The notes under the pieces were generated by a model. It was not told the origin of the DNA and searched no databases. It saw only the letters and a program-made list of their open reading frames with translations. DNA of 64,000 nt. Source: Neonectria sp. B-13. Lineage: Eukaryota; Ascomycota; Sordariomycetes; Hypocreales; Nectriaceae. A program made the position numbers and the translations under genes. Positions 31,527 through 43,443 of this stretch are shown here, one piece after another. The stretch covers positions 868,001-932,000 of the forward strand of contig NOKP01000015.1 in the NCBI GenBank assembly GCA_002682825.1, in the 5' to 3' direction. Position 1 is the stretch's first letter. Each line of letters starts with the position of its first letter.

Positions 31527-32269
31527 ATGGCCAGCGCATGAGACAAGGGATACCACAAAAAGTCTACGGAGTTGAAGGGATTTCGGTTTTTTGAGAGCAC
31601 ATGGCCTTTACGTCCTGGTTTTTATTGACGCGGCCACGTTGAATGATGCGCAGCCGCTTTTACCATAATTCCCCGATCCTCTCGGAAGGGGATGGGGTGT
31701 ACTCTAGCTAGCTCTATGATCATGATGAGGTAGATGCGAGAAATGGAATAGTATAGAACAAACGCTTGTCGTGTCCTCTGTCTGTGAATGTGTAATCCTT
31801 CCTCATAAAGTCGTAGCCCGCCCACTCGTTCATCGCACCAGCAATGAAAAGATGAGAGCCGTTGCCTTTCTCCCACCATCACTGACGCTGGCGCCGCAAA
31901 ATTCATAATTTCCAGATGCCTCGTTAAATCTGCCGGCTTGCCAGCATCGTCCCCAAACCAATCGTAAACAAGTTTGATTGTCCAAATCAACAGGGCCTGC
32001 GCGGGTATATATCTAAGATAGCTAGGGTACTGGTCACCTCAATGTCTTTCCTTCCGTACTTCCATTGTTTCCGCCATGCCTTCCTGCGTGATGTCCGTTT
32101 CCTACTGTACATTTATGTTTGTTCCAAGGCGCCTGAGTGTGTGTACCCAGGGTTGAAGAGCCGAGACAAGTAAATACAAAGGAGAGTAGCGCTTCTTTGA
32201 TGCTTGGGTATCGTACAGATCCCCTCTTAGGGGTGGATGTATTCTATAGCGAGATGTTCTGTGTTGAGA
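31527..32269. other. Convergent 3' intergenic region
   Basis: 743 bp between the HSP90 stop and the sterol acyltransferase stop. It holds the two 3' UTRs; no further gene is seen. Confidence 0.45.
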
Positions 32270-34283
32270 CTAAACGAGCACGTAAAGGGCGCATATCTGA
32301 TGATTGTTAGTGACCTAGAAGCAGCAAGAATGAACAGGAATCGAGACGTACCAAGCTAAGCCCAAGAATCATGGAACACCAGAAGCAAACGTTGTTGAGA
32401 GTCTCCCTGCCACGGACCCAGCGGGTGCGCTGGAGCACGACGATGGGCAGCTGGAGCATCTGGCAGACGAAGCCGTACCCGCGGAGCTTCTTGGTAATGC
32501 ATGCCATGACGATCTCGTGGCCGACGGCGGAGATGAGAAACGTTATGACTGTGGCGCCGCTTTTGCCGATGCGCGGTCGGGAAGCGCCGTAGACGTGACG
32601 GCGAAGAAAGCTGTACACCGGGACGTTCCACTCGCGGGAGAACTCCATCCAGTCGGTGGAGTTCCACCAGTCCGAGTAGAAGTGACGGTCGCCGAAGCAG
32701 GTGATCTCCGCGAAGGCGCCGAGGATGTACTCGAAGATGACGAGGAAGACGAGCAGGAAGGTCAGCATGAACGGGAAGAGGAGCCACGAGATGGTCTCGG
32801 CGAGAATGAGGAGCGACTCGGAGACGGACCCCCGGACGGCGTCGAGGCGTGTTGAGGCGTCGACTAGAACGGGTAGGATGAATTCCTCGGAGATGATAGT
32901 CAGAAGGAAAATACAGCCGAAAGTGGCCACGATCTTGGCGATGAGCGAGGTCCAGTTGACGGAGGAAGTGCGCGGGTACTCGATCTCATAGCACAGGGTC
33001 GGGCACAGGATGTAGTCGGAGTAGTTGTGCCAGGTGAGGTTACTGGGGTACGTGACGTTGCCCATAGGGCTGGTGAGCTCGCGGGCGAGGTCCTCACGCA
33101 GGGTTTCGACCTCGTCGCCGCTGGTGTTTGCGCTGGCGCCGGCGCCAGGGCTGGAGAGTGGCTGGATGTCGGGGATGGTGAGGCCGTTGGGCTCGTCCTC
33201 ATCGTTGCTCTTGTTGCTGTCGCTCTCAGGTCGAGATCGCTGCTTCCGCTCCTGTCTCTGCTGTTTCTGCTGCTGCTGTCTCCGTCGACTCTGCTGACGG
33301 CGGCGCCTCTTGCCCGCGCCCCTCAAGGTCGGGCCTTCACTAGAGGTCTCTTCCGCTGGGGGACCGTCCGCGGTGGGATAGAAGTAGGCCGGGCGGCGGT
33401 CGGCGCCGGCGGCGGGGTTATCGAGAGCGCGGAGTCGCTTTTCTGTCTCGGACAGGTGGCCATTGTAGAAGGCATACGAGTGCATCTTCATGAGAAGGAC
33501 CATGGTGTGCAGGAGGAAGAAGACCTGCGAGGTCCAGGTCCACTCGAGGAGGAACGGCACAGCGATCCAGAGGGACAGCCAGGCGACCTGGAAGATGCTC
33601 TGGAGGGCCATGCCGCCACGGGCCCAGGTCATGACACCTCTTTCCGGCGCGGCGCGGGCAGCTCGGTGTAAGGGCAAGCTGATGGCTGTGGTGGCGACCA
33701 TGAGGAAGTCGGCGACGGCGAGGTGCCAGAGCTTGACGGTGAAGAGGCTCCAAATCTGGAAACGCAGCGGGTAGCCGTTGTCCTTCATGTTGCGCAGCAT
33801 CGAGGTGATGCCCATGATGGCAAGGCCGATCCAGAACAAGTTGAAGAAGCCATGGAAGTCTCGGTAGTCGCTGGCCGGGTCGAAGTGACTGACGCGCGAG
33901 GCGAATTCGATGGTCGGGAAGATGCGACGGCGCTGCTCGGCGCGGACCAGCTTGCGGACGGAGGAGAGCAACTGGACGGACGGAGGAGCGTTATCGGGTA
34001 TGGGCGTGGAGCGGCCACTGGAGAAGAGCGGAGGTTAGCGACGTCGGGGGGATATATTCGAGGCCGGATGTTTGTTACGGGAGGCATACCTCGTCATTCC
34101 ACTGGCGGTAGTGGTGCTAAGGCCGTCGGGCTGGGTCATGGTAAGGAGGCCGTCGCCGTCGCTGGCGGACGAGATGCGGAATTGCGACACCTGCGCATGT
34201 TGCGGCTTGCGCGGGCGCGGGCGGAGCACGTGGTCATGATCGTGGGCGTGGCCAGTCGCCGTGGCGTCAGCCGACGAGCTCAT
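32270..34283 (-). CDS. ARE2: Sterol O-acyltransferase (MBOAT family, Are1/Are2-like)
   Basis: Three exons, complement(32270..32296, 32352..34017, 34090..34283), give 628 residues. It esterifies ergosterol with fatty acyl-CoA in the ER for lipid-droplet storage. MBOAT signatures are clear: FYSDWWNS at about 511-518, matching FYxDWWN, and the catalytic His in SAVGHEIVMA at about 565, within many hydrophobic helices. A His/Asp-rich N-terminus and a highly basic Gln/Arg-rich insert at about 280-310 (RRRQQSRRRQQQQKQQ) are unusual. For the last intron I chose the distal AG (32297-32298), 6 nt past a CTAAC branch point, because it restores the family C-terminus (MILGLSL then ICALYVLV); a nearer AG would insert six residues. 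It could alternatively be an acyl-CoA:diacylglycerol enzyme, which is less likely from the motif. Confidence 0.9.
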
Positions 34284-35929
34284 GCTGGGCGGCTGTTGTT
34301 TGCGTCGCGGTGTTGCGTTCGTGTTGATGCGATCGTGCGTGGGGTTTTTGGTGTTGTGGTGGTGACGACTTCGATTTGGAGAAGGGAATCGCTCGCGCGA
34401 AACACGGCAAATGCGTAAAAGCAGATTGCGAACAAGGAAACGAGCCGGAAAGAAAGCCAAACGACGCCAGGACGGAAACCAGGTCGAGATCTACAGGATG
34501 AAGAACAGAAAGGATTGGTCCCCGGAGTGGTATCGGTCGTCAACGACGTTGAGAGAATGAAGATGGGGGAAGAAACGACGTTGCCCCAACCATTCTTGCC
34601 ATGTCGCAAACTAAAGGTACGAAATACAAAGTACCTTATTAGCTGCGGTTATTCCGTTAAAGTGGAAGGATGTGCGAGCCTACCCTACCTTATCTGGTAG
34701 CTCGGGTCCGAGTTATACGGGCACTTCTGCATTCGTGCGAAGGACGGACGGCACGCTGCCACCGGAGTACTCTCAAACCCCGTGCCGCCCGTTCCCCTCC
34801 GTGTCGGTGCGGGCAGGGCACCGAGACCTGGTCAGGAAGGGACTTGCGTGCGTGCTTGATTACTTGCTAAAAGATTAGTCTAGCTGCTAAATTAACTGCC
34901 TGCACCCAGGTAGCCCTGGCAAGGAGTATGACGTAAAGCATCTATTTGGAGGTACCTCGGTACGCAATCGTCATGCGGGTTCGTCCCGCTCCCAAGCAAG
35001 CCCCTGCGGCGCCCCGTCCGTCCTTCATCTCGACTGCAAACTGCGCCGCATTACAACGTGCGAGCTGAATCGGAGCTTGGCGAAGCGTCGATGGGCTCCG
35101 AAATACGACGCTGTACGACGGATACGCGGATGACCCGTCTTGGTTGATTGAGTCTCCAGTTGCCTTCCTTTAGAGATGCAGGGCATTGTTGATTGGTGGT
35201 TCTTTAGTGGGCAGCGGCAGTGCGACGGAGTATTCGGATAGTACAAATGTCCTCTGCGGCAACACCGGATCTCATCCTGGATCCTGGGGAGGCTGCCTGC
35301 TGTCCAGGGCATGCTCTGCTGCCTCCAACCGAAGGTAACCTCCATGCCTGGCTCAAGAGCACCAAGTTTTGTAACATCAGCTCCAATCACCACATGACAA
35401 CCACTGGTATGCGTTGCCATTGCTCGCTTGGGCGTGGTCGACTGCCAGGAACACCCGCCTGCACTTTGAACAAAAGAGTAGTGTATGTGAGATTCATGCC
35501 TATAGAGCATAGGCCACATGAATAATATCATTGTTTGCTAGGAAGACGTGAATCTGCCCTGAGATGAAGGTTTGCTTGGGCAACTGTTCTCAGTCTTGTT
35601 TCACGCGTACCTGACTAAAGAACTGAACCGAACCCTAATTCACGAAGCGACCACGAGCCTCGAACAACAACCGCCTCCACATCTAGCATATCCAAATTGG
35701 TTTCAACAGCAACATTTTTACCGCATTTAGACTAAGTTTTCTTCGAGGAGCTGGTGGGGGAACATCACTCTCTGAGAATACATGGGTGTAAAGCTAGAAC
35801 GTGGGGATGCGGGGTGGTCACCTGACTGAGCAGCTCTGTCTTCCTTCGCGTTCTTATCCTAGGGAGCTATATTGATTGACGTGCAAATGAAACAAGCAAC
35901 GACGTGACGACCAAATCGAGAGGCTCGTA
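34284..35929. other. Intergenic, no gene seen
   Basis: About 1.65 kb. The promoter of the sterol acyltransferase gene is presumably at the left. The 168-residue minus frame at 35025-35531 has no family character. Confidence 0.4.
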
Positions 35930-36580
35930 AGATTCCTTGCTCCCCCAAAAACCTACAAGTCCCCGGCATCGTCCAGCTCTACGGAAGAGTTGCCAGAACC
36001 TACACGACACCGTACCGAGACTTTCGCTCGCTCGGCGCGGGCTTGCTTGGAATGTCACATGAGGAAGTGCGAGTGTGATGGAATCGATCCCGTGTGTGGG
36101 TCATTCACAGACCGAATAGACCGGTGCTGCGTCTGGGACAACAAACACGAAAGCAAGGGAACTCGCGGTAACAGGTAGGCTAGACAGGGTATCTGAAGCA
36201 TTGTCGGCCTGGAACAGCGGACGTGCTCCCATTTTTGGATTGAGTCTCCCACCTCTCCTGAAGGCCGATAGTCTCATTGACAGCTATTGGGCCTGGGTGC
36301 ACTCGTTGTGTCCATTCATACATCAACCTTCCTTTGAGAAGCGCTACCTTAGCTTGGCTTGTCCATCCTCTGCGATCTGGTCAACGAGTTTCGCAGGCCG
36401 CCGCCTAAACTTTACATGCTCACTTCGGAACCGTGTCAGAAAATACTCATCGAGACGGCTAATTCCTGCGTCTCAGTCGCACAAAAGCTTGTCGACCTCA
36501 TAACCGGTACCTTTGTAATCAACTTGCTGCCTATGTACGTCCTTTCCCATGCCCTCTGTCTAGGGACAAATTGCTGCTGG
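35930..36580 (+). pseudogene. Broken Zn2Cys6 fungal transcription factor
   Basis: The frame around 35990-36178 carries a Gal4-type binuclear cluster, ARACLECHMRKCECDG followed by IDPVCG. The residue expected to be the fifth Cys is Phe (CGSF), so one zinc ligand is missing, and the frame soon stops. Downstream, in another frame (about 36237-36350), ADSLIDSYWAWVHSLCPFIH resembles the start of the fungal-specific transcription-factor domain. The similarity then jumps to a third frame (about 36359-36500, ILCDLVNEFRRPP). I see no intron ends that rejoin these pieces cleanly. Loss by point change plus frameshift is the simplest reading; a badly spliced live gene is less likely. It sits about 900 bp upstream of the flavoenzyme and may once have controlled it. 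Confidence 0.6.
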
Positions 36581-37102
36581 TTCGGTTGGCGGGTATAGAC
36601 TCACAGCTGCGTTCTTGTGCTCGTCATCGGCCGCCTTTGTTCACTAAAATACATCACTTCTGTCGGCGAATTCTCGATCATAGATACTTGGGAGCGTTGT
36701 CTTGCTTTCCTACGCAAGTATAGATAGCGCAGCAAGTCAGCTATGCAGCGAGATACTCGGGTCGGTTGAACAAATGGTGTTGATCCTCAAGCTTACGGCC
36801 CTGTAGAACAGAATTTATTGGGAGAAAAGTGGCGTTCGTTTGCTCCTTTTCTGGACATGGAGGAGGATCTAGACAACGAAATTTCACGTCAATAGGGCGG
36901 ACCTGCGTAGTCGTACTTTTGGGGTCCTGGGTATTAACCCGATACTAGATTGTACAACAGAAGTCTCTTGCGCCAACGTCATTCGAAGAAGATTCCGTCT
37001 AACGCATCCCGCAAAGGCGTATCAATACTTCCTCGTAGAAGGGGAGCGACTGCGGATATGATGTCGCTGGGTGCCGTTCCTGACCGACGCTGTTCCGCCC
37101 CC

Positions 37103-37140
37103 CTGTTCCCCCGCCCTGTTCCCCCGCCCTGTTCCCCCGC
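37103..37140 (+). repeat. Three tandem copies of a 13-bp C-rich unit
   Basis: CTGTTCCCCCGCC is repeated at 37103, 37116 and 37129, the last copy lacking one base. It lies about 330 bp upstream of the monooxygenase ATG. Confidence 0.9.
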
Positions 37141-37471
37141 ATCCTTCGTCATTCTTATTAGTCTTCCGCCTACACTTGCCGCAAAGTCTCCTTGAACCTG
37201 TCCATAGATCCGGGCTAATGCCGCGAGGCCTAATTACCGTGGTCGGCAGCCGTCTCGTTAAAGGCACCGAGGAGGCCAGAAAGATGCCCATTGGACGCAG
37301 TGCAAGCCATGTGACTGCGCTTCAGTCGGGTATTGTAGACGGGATATTCTCCGTGGTGATTCTCTCCAGACACGGCAATTGTGTCGCATGGGCGGCGACT
37401 ATTTCTTTGCTTCGAATCCCAGTTCTCGACTCGCGTCTTTAGAAGTTCCACCAACACCTACAACCTTGAAC

Positions 37472-39508
37472 ATGGCTGAGAAAGTCGACGTTCTCATCTG
37501 CGGCAGCGGCTCCGCCGGCCTTTGCGCCGCCGTTTGGCTCGCCCGCTGCGGAATCAACTACCGGATCCTCGAGCGCCGGCCGGGACCTCTGGAGAACGGC
37601 CAGGCGGACGGCGTGCAATGCCGAACGGTCGAGATCTTCGAGAGCTTCGGCATCTCTGAGGATTTGCTCAAAGAGGCATACCACGTGCTCGAGATCGCAT
37701 TCTGGGCTTCAGACGGCAACGGGGGAGTGCGTCGGACTCACTATGCCCCTGACTTGGAAGCTGGAATCAGTCATCAACCGCACGTCATCCTCAACCAAGC
37801 AAGGATCAACGGCCTCATGATTGAGAGCATTGAGAAATCGGCAGGGAGCGCGGCGATTAGCTATGGTGTTGACGTCAAAAGTGTCGAGGTCGACAGCGCA
37901 TCTTCCAGCGACCCTGAGGCTTACTGCGTGACGACCACGGCAATCAGCAATGGGGCCGAGCAGGTGTTTCGCTCGAAATATGTGCTGGTAAGGAGTCTTT
38001 ACCACTCGAAACATTTCCTGTTCGTACTTCGTTCAACTAACAGTAAGCCAGGCTTGTGATGGTGCGCACAGCGCTGTGCGGAAATCCCTAGGGATCAAGA
38101 TGATCGGAGACAGCACCGATGCCATTTGGGGCGTCATGGACGTCCACGTTCGCACAAATTTCCCTGACATCCGCAAGAAAGCAATCCTGCACTCCGATGC
38201 CGGAAACCTCATGATCATCCCGCGCGAGGGCGATTCCATGGTCCGCTTCTACATTGAGCTCGTGGACGTCGTAGTGAAGGACGTCGGTCTTTCTCAGCTC
38301 CGGGAAAAGGCGCGCCTCATTTTCAGCCCCTATTCGATGGAGATAGTTGAGACGGTCTGGTGGTCCGCGTACTCTATCGGCCAGCGGCTGGCCGACTCCT
38401 TCACCAAGGATCACCGGGTCTTCCTGACGGGGGATGCTTGCCACACCCACTCTCCAAAGGCGGGACAGGGGATGAATGTCAGCTTGCAAGATGGGTACAA
38501 CATCGGCTGGAAGCTGGCGGCTGTGTTGAAGAACAAAGCCATTCCAAAGACCTTGGAAACCTACGTCTCCGAGCGACAGAAGACGGCAACCGAACTGGTC
38601 GAGTTTGATCGATCCTGGACCAAACTGTTCTCTTCATCATACCGCCAGCAGAACGGCATCACGCCGGAGCACTTCAAGGACCAGTTCGTCAAGGCTGGGA
38701 GATACACAGCCGGACAGGGAATCCAGTACAACGGCTCTCTCTTGATGTCTCCAAGCGATGAACAGAGTCTGGCTACTGGTCTAGTTGTCGGAATGCGCTT
38801 TCCAAGCGCCCAGGTAGTGCGGTTCTGTGACGCCCGTGCTATGCAGCTGACCAGGGCACTTCCCGCCGATTCCAGGTGGCATATTGTCCTGTTTTCAGGA
38901 GACATTCTTGACAGAGAGGCAGCAGACAGACTTGACAAGGTTGGCAGATTTCATTACAATACAATGAACAGACCGTCGTTGTATCACACACTTAGCCAAT
39001 GCTAATATTTTCAAGATCTCGGAAAAGCTACGTAGCATCGTTCAAAGGTTTACGCCGAAAAACCAAGACGCAGATGCCATCATCCAGTCCTTGCTAGTCT
39101 TAGCTTCAAAGCGAACAGAAGTTGAGCAGGAGCAGATCCCAGAGTTCTTCACGCCCATCACCGGCAAATGGCAATCCAAATGTGAGCACTCTTCTCACAT
39201 CCTCCTTTCTGAGGGTGTACGAGTTTGACGATCTAACCCATGGTTGAAGGCCTCCAAAAAGTCTTTGCCGACGACGAAAGCTACAACTCTGGCCATGGCC
39301 ACGCCTACGAAAAATACGGAATCGACCCGAAGCGTGGTTGCTTGGTGGTGGTTCGCCCTGATCAATGTAAGTGCCGCAAACCCCTCACGGCGGCTGAAGA
39401 CGGTTTAGCTTACGATTTGCAGATGTAGCGATGGTGGCTTCATTGGAGGACTCTGATGGCGTTTCGGAATTTTTCAATGGGTTTCTGGTACCAGTTGTCA
39501 AGGAGTAG
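37472..39508 (+). CDS. Phenol 2-monooxygenase-type FAD-dependent aromatic hydroxylase
   Basis: Five exons, join(37472..37987, 38052..38939, 39016..39181, 39250..39366, 39423..39508), give 590 residues with no internal stop. It hydroxylates an aromatic ring using FAD, NADPH and oxygen by family analogy. The N-terminal Rossmann motif is DVLICGSGSAG (G11, G13, G16), the DG motif is ACDGAHSAVRKSLG, and the second FAD motif is VFLTGDACHTHSPKAGQGMN. The C-terminal thioredoxin-like dimerisation domain (about 440-590) ends with GCLVVVRPDQYVAMV. Intron 2 has an unusual GTTGGC donor, and without splicing the frame runs into a stop at 39003. The third to fifth exons were joined by frame and family pattern. 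The adjacent broken regulator suggests an eroded catabolic pair. Confidence 0.88.
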
Positions 39509-39866
39509 GTTGACTGGGTAGATTGTAATATCGGTATCGCAAGTCCGTCTAGTGGAAAAGTAGAACTCACGCAGTCGTGAGCGATATCTTATTCAAACCG
39601 AGTGTTTGATTTTCCCGGGGAAAATACCTGTTTAGACTGGCTGCTTTTTGCATTAGGATTCATTCACATTGTATGCCCTCTACCCAAACACCCAAACACC
39701 CATGTGAAACTCAGAGCTTGATTATAGCTTTGATGTTCATTCGAATAACAAACTACCACTCACTAACTGGTGATATCTAAATGTGTCTCTAAAGTACAAG
39801 TAAAATGCGTCCTGTGTAAAGCACCAAGTCGCCCAATACGCCTGCCATGCGGGGATATAAAGACAT
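39509..39866. other. Convergent 3' intergenic region
   Basis: 358 bp between the flavoenzyme stop and the stop of the secreted-protein gene. AT-rich; nothing else seen. Confidence 0.45.
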
Positions 39867-40770
39867 CTAAATGTCCACCTTCTTGATATAAACATTATCA
39901 AAGTACCACTCAAGCGCCACGCCGGTGGTTTGAACTTCAATCGACAGGATAACCGGCCCTCCCTGATCTTGCGCAGTGGCAAAAAGGTTGGTGAATTGGA
40001 TCCAGTCGTGGGTTAGATCCTCGGGGCTGGTGGGCTTCGTCTCAAGGATACTGACGCCATCCCTCTTTAAATGGAGTGTAAGCAGGTCGGACGCGAGCCG
40101 CGTCCAGTCCGTCCCGAGGTCGTATCTGCTGTTCTTGACAGAGATGCCAAAAGCGTAGCTGGTTCCTCCCTGCAACTCAATCGGGATTGTGTATTCGACT
40201 CGGGCGTGGCCGGTGTCGGTCCCCTCCAAGATCCTGAGTGCTGTTTTTGAGCCGCCGGCGCCTTCGGCCTTGAGGTCGAAGGAGAAGGATTCCCTTGTGT
40301 CCTTGTGAAGCTGCCACGTTCCGATGTCGCCCTCGAAATCCATCTCGAAAACTGTCCCGTCTAGGTATGGCATGTTAGTTCATGGCCAAGGGAGTGGCAG
40401 ACTTCGCGACTTAGGACTCACCTTTGCTGCATTTGAAGCATTCTATCTGATACCAAAACGAGAAGCTATCGTGATCGGTGAAGCCAAACTTCTTGAAGTC
40501 TCCCTGGTAGAGCTGGCACATGCCGCCCTCGCGGTACATAAACGAGGTGCACTTGTCGGTCTCGGCGCAGTGGTTGGCGCATCCTTCGGCGCCGGGCTGG
40601 ACGCTCGGGGCGTTGAGTTGCCCTTTCGTGTCGTCGATGTAGCCTGGGGCGCCGCAGAAGTAGTCTTTTGTTGGTTTGGGCTTGATGGCGTTGCATAGAG
40701 GAGCGCCGCCGGCTTCGACTCCTGCGAGGCCCAGGGCCGCCACGGCAGCGAGGATCTTGAATAGGGCCAT
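39867..40770 (-). CDS. Secreted Cys-rich PAN-like protein with C-terminal carbohydrate-binding-like domain
   Basis: Two exons, complement(39867..40360, 40422..40770), give 280 residues; the intron is 61 nt, GTGAGT, phase 1. A signal peptide (1-20, ends GVEA) precedes a Cys-rich module (about 25-117) with CNAIKP, YFCGAPGY, GCANHCAETDKCTSFMY, MCQLYQGD and IECFKC, resembling PAN/apple domains. After the intron, residues about 118-280 read as a beta-sandwich (FEMDFEGDIGTWQL, VEYTIPIELQGGTSYAFGIS, WIQFTNLF, IEVQTTG, WYFDNVYIKKV) like CBM4/9-type carbohydrate-binding domains. The intron falls at the domain boundary. A TATA box lies 95-101 nt upstream. Probable extracellular glycan or adhesion function; the ligand is unknown. 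Confidence 0.82.
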
Positions 40771-41862
40771 TCCGGAGAGGTTGTGGTGGAATTGGAGGGA
40801 CGTAGGGGTGAGTTGCTGAATCCTGTGCGGTCTACGACACTAGGAAAACCAGCACTCTCCCCATCTTTATACCGTCCTCTCTGCAGGTTTCCCTCATAAG
40901 CGGGGACCAAGGCTGTGGAAGCGGCCGAGGCGATGTTTTGCTCTGAAGTCGGCGACTTGATGCTTGACTAGTCCAGCCATGCATACTGCAGGCGGGACAA
41001 GACCCTTCCAGCCGCTACTCGGCCAAGTCACCAAACTAGAAGCGGAGTCGAAACATGGCCGATTCGGGGGTTGGACTAATCGGTCGGCCGTCAGCAGCCA
41101 CCAAGTAAGCGGGCCCGCCAAAGCCGTTTGCGGAGGGCCGGCGATTGGCGCAGGAGGCTTTAATGATCGCCGACCTTGAGCGCGGACTAGGATGTGGTTT
41201 ACATGGGAGGAGGTGGTAAAAAATAAAGAGTAACGGTGCCACTGGCTCCAGTGAACGGCGAGCCCGTGGTAAAGAGCTAGGAATAGCTCAGCCATGAATC
41301 TACTGCATGTGCGTTATCATGTAAGGTTATGCCTGCGCCTCACAGTATGCCTTTGCTGCCGCTAAGACAGCTTTGGAGTCACTGCTGCCAGTAAGCCCCC
41401 AACATGAACAGTACGCCGGCTACCACTACTTGTACAGTTCTTGCTACAGCTTTATATAGAGCATCCCGCGTTCGACAAGCTCAAGCTTGTGCCAGTTGCT
41501 AAAGATCAGTGCAGTACAGGGCTCCGTAAAATCAACCCCAGGCTGGGGTCGGCCTGGTTCCATCACTCGGCGTCTGCCCCCTGGGGGGTTTCCACAAGTC
41601 CTGGTACTCGGTCATGCAGTGGATACAATACTGTTGCATATAGAATTGAGAATTGAGTTAACCTTGCTTGGATGCTTATTTGATCCCCGCAGCGGGGTGG
41701 CGGCAGATGTTGAAAGACTATTAAAGCAGAGAAAGTCAGCGAACAGCGTGAACATCGCGTGATCTATTCGTCTAATACCACTATCGGTAAGATTTGGAGT
41801 GGAGATGTTGAAGAATACACTCAGTTGCTTCCCAATACAAATACATCCAACTGAGACATTGA
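40771..41862. other. Intergenic between HEM3 and the secreted-protein gene
   Basis: About 1.1 kb. It holds the secreted-protein promoter (TATA at 40865-40871) and the HEM3 3' side. No gene seen. Confidence 0.4.
40865..40871 (-). promoter_or_regulatory. TATA box of the secreted PAN-like gene
   Basis: TATAAAG on the minus strand, 95-101 nt upstream of the ATG at 40770, preceding a pyrimidine-poor leader. Confidence 0.5.
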
Positions 41863-42999
41863 TCACAGTTGTTTCGAGAGCAGATTATGTGCCCCCTTCT
41901 GAAGGAGCATATCCGCAACTGAGATGCCGAGTTGTTCTGCTTCATTATCGCTCCAGACAGTGCTCGAATCCTCCGCAGAAACCGCCATCGTTCCTTGCAC
42001 ATCAAGGACCGTGGCATGTAGGTGAAGCGTACCGCCATCGCGGCCTTTTTCTTCCGCATCTCCAGGATTATCTGCGTTCGAGGACTCAAAAGTGGAACAA
42101 ACGCCTATGGGAGACGAGCATCCTCCTTGAAGACTTCGAAGCATTGCCCGTTCCGCCAGGCCACGCCATCTTGATGGCTTATGGTCAGCAGCCTGAACAA
42201 GCTGCAGCATGTCTTCACGGCCGGTCCTGACCTCAATACCGAGTGCGCCCTGTCCAACGGCGTAAGGGAACACACTAGGGTCAAGTCGTTGCGTAATCCG
42301 ATGACCAAGACCAAGGCGCGATAACCCTGCGCTTGCTAGGAGAATGCATGAAAACGGTGAATCAGGAGCGTCAAGTTTAGCAAGACGTGTATCTCTGACA
42401 TATGTAGCACCCGTTAGGCAAAACGATGGCAAAAGAATAATCAAGCATACTCACACATTACCGCGACATTCTGCCACCTCTAAATGAGGCCAATTTCGCC
42501 GAATTAGAGCTCTCCTCCTGGACGAGCTTGATCCAACCACAGAGCCCGGTGGTAATTGGTCGATGGACTTGAATTCGGAACCAGGCCTCATGATGGCGGC
42601 ATCGGAAGAATCCTCGCGCTCAGGGATGGCTCCAAGGAGGCAATTCGGTGGCAGTGTTGTTGGCATGTCCTTGAGACTATGAACAAGAAAATGGACCTTG
42701 CCAGACACCAAATCCACTTCCAGCCCATTTGTCCAGAGGCTTTTACCAACGTCTGATCCGCCCGTCTGCTTGGAGAGAAGCAAGAATGGCGTGTGCTTAT
42801 CTGCATCGCCAGCGACACTGCTTGTGGCGATTAAAAAGGCAGGGGGCCGGTTGAGTGTTTTGGCCAGTTGAGATATAACATAGCGAGCCTGGATGAGTGC
42901 GAGCTCCGATTTACGGCAGCCGGCGACCACTTCAGAAGGAGGAGGTGGGACCTTTTCTATCTCGCCCTGTCGCTCAGAGCCATTCATTTCTTGTTCCAT
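41863..42999 (-). CDS. HEM3: Hydroxymethylbilane synthase (porphobilinogen deaminase)
   Basis: Two exons, complement(41863..42394, 42455..42999), give 358 residues. It joins four porphobilinogens into hydroxymethylbilane, the third step of heme synthesis, in the cytosol. The N-terminal domain has CRKSELALIQARYV, the substrate region HFLVHSLKDMPTTLPPN with the catalytic Asp in HSLKD, and GSSSSRRRALIRR for the acid side chains of the substrate. The 60-nt intron (GTGAGT, CATATGTCAG) splits the Val codon of RGNVDTRLAKLD. The dipyrromethane cofactor Cys is C274 in LQGGCSSPIG. The upstream in-frame TTG at 43047 is not used; MEQEMNG (42999) is the first ATG. Confidence 0.93.
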
Positions 43000-43443
43000 G
43001 GTTGCGAGATATGTGTTGCAGCGTCTGAGATGTTGAAAATTGCACAATTCATGGATTTGGGGTATAGAAAATCCGCATGTCAGACGACCCAGGCCATCTG
43101 GGCGTGGGAACGAGCCGGGTCACGTGCAAGGAACAACTACAACCCGGGTTATTTCACCATCAACACTGTAAACACCGAGTGAACTATTCAGATTCATGGA
43201 TAGAATCACGGACGAAAATATCATTCGCTGAAAATCCTTATATCTGTGCACCTTCAGGACTAACTCGAGGCATCTAACAAGTAGGTCGGGAGTTTTCACC
43301 ATGATACTGGCTTTGAAGAGAAAACACGCTCGGGAAGTTGAAAGGTCTAATTATCTATGATGTTACATGAGCCTCGTTGTATTGAGACCATGTAAGGCTA
43401 ACTCACGTGGGCCAATCTCCAAAACCCCACAGAACGACATGCT
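43000..43443. other. Intergenic between HEM3 and the chitinase
   Basis: 444 bp, AT-rich. HEM3 promoter and chitinase 3' end; nothing else seen. Confidence 0.45.

Noticed and set aside
29559..31556. 665-codon open frame antisense to HSP90
   Set aside because: It mirrors the strong codon bias of HSP90. The translation is Leu/Val/Asp/Glu-rich with no domain. Long antisense frames opposite heat-shock genes are a known artefact.
35025..35531. 168-codon minus frame in the gap after the sterol acyltransferase gene
   Set aside because: No coding character or recognised motif. Scattered Cys/His do not form any zinc-binding spacing.
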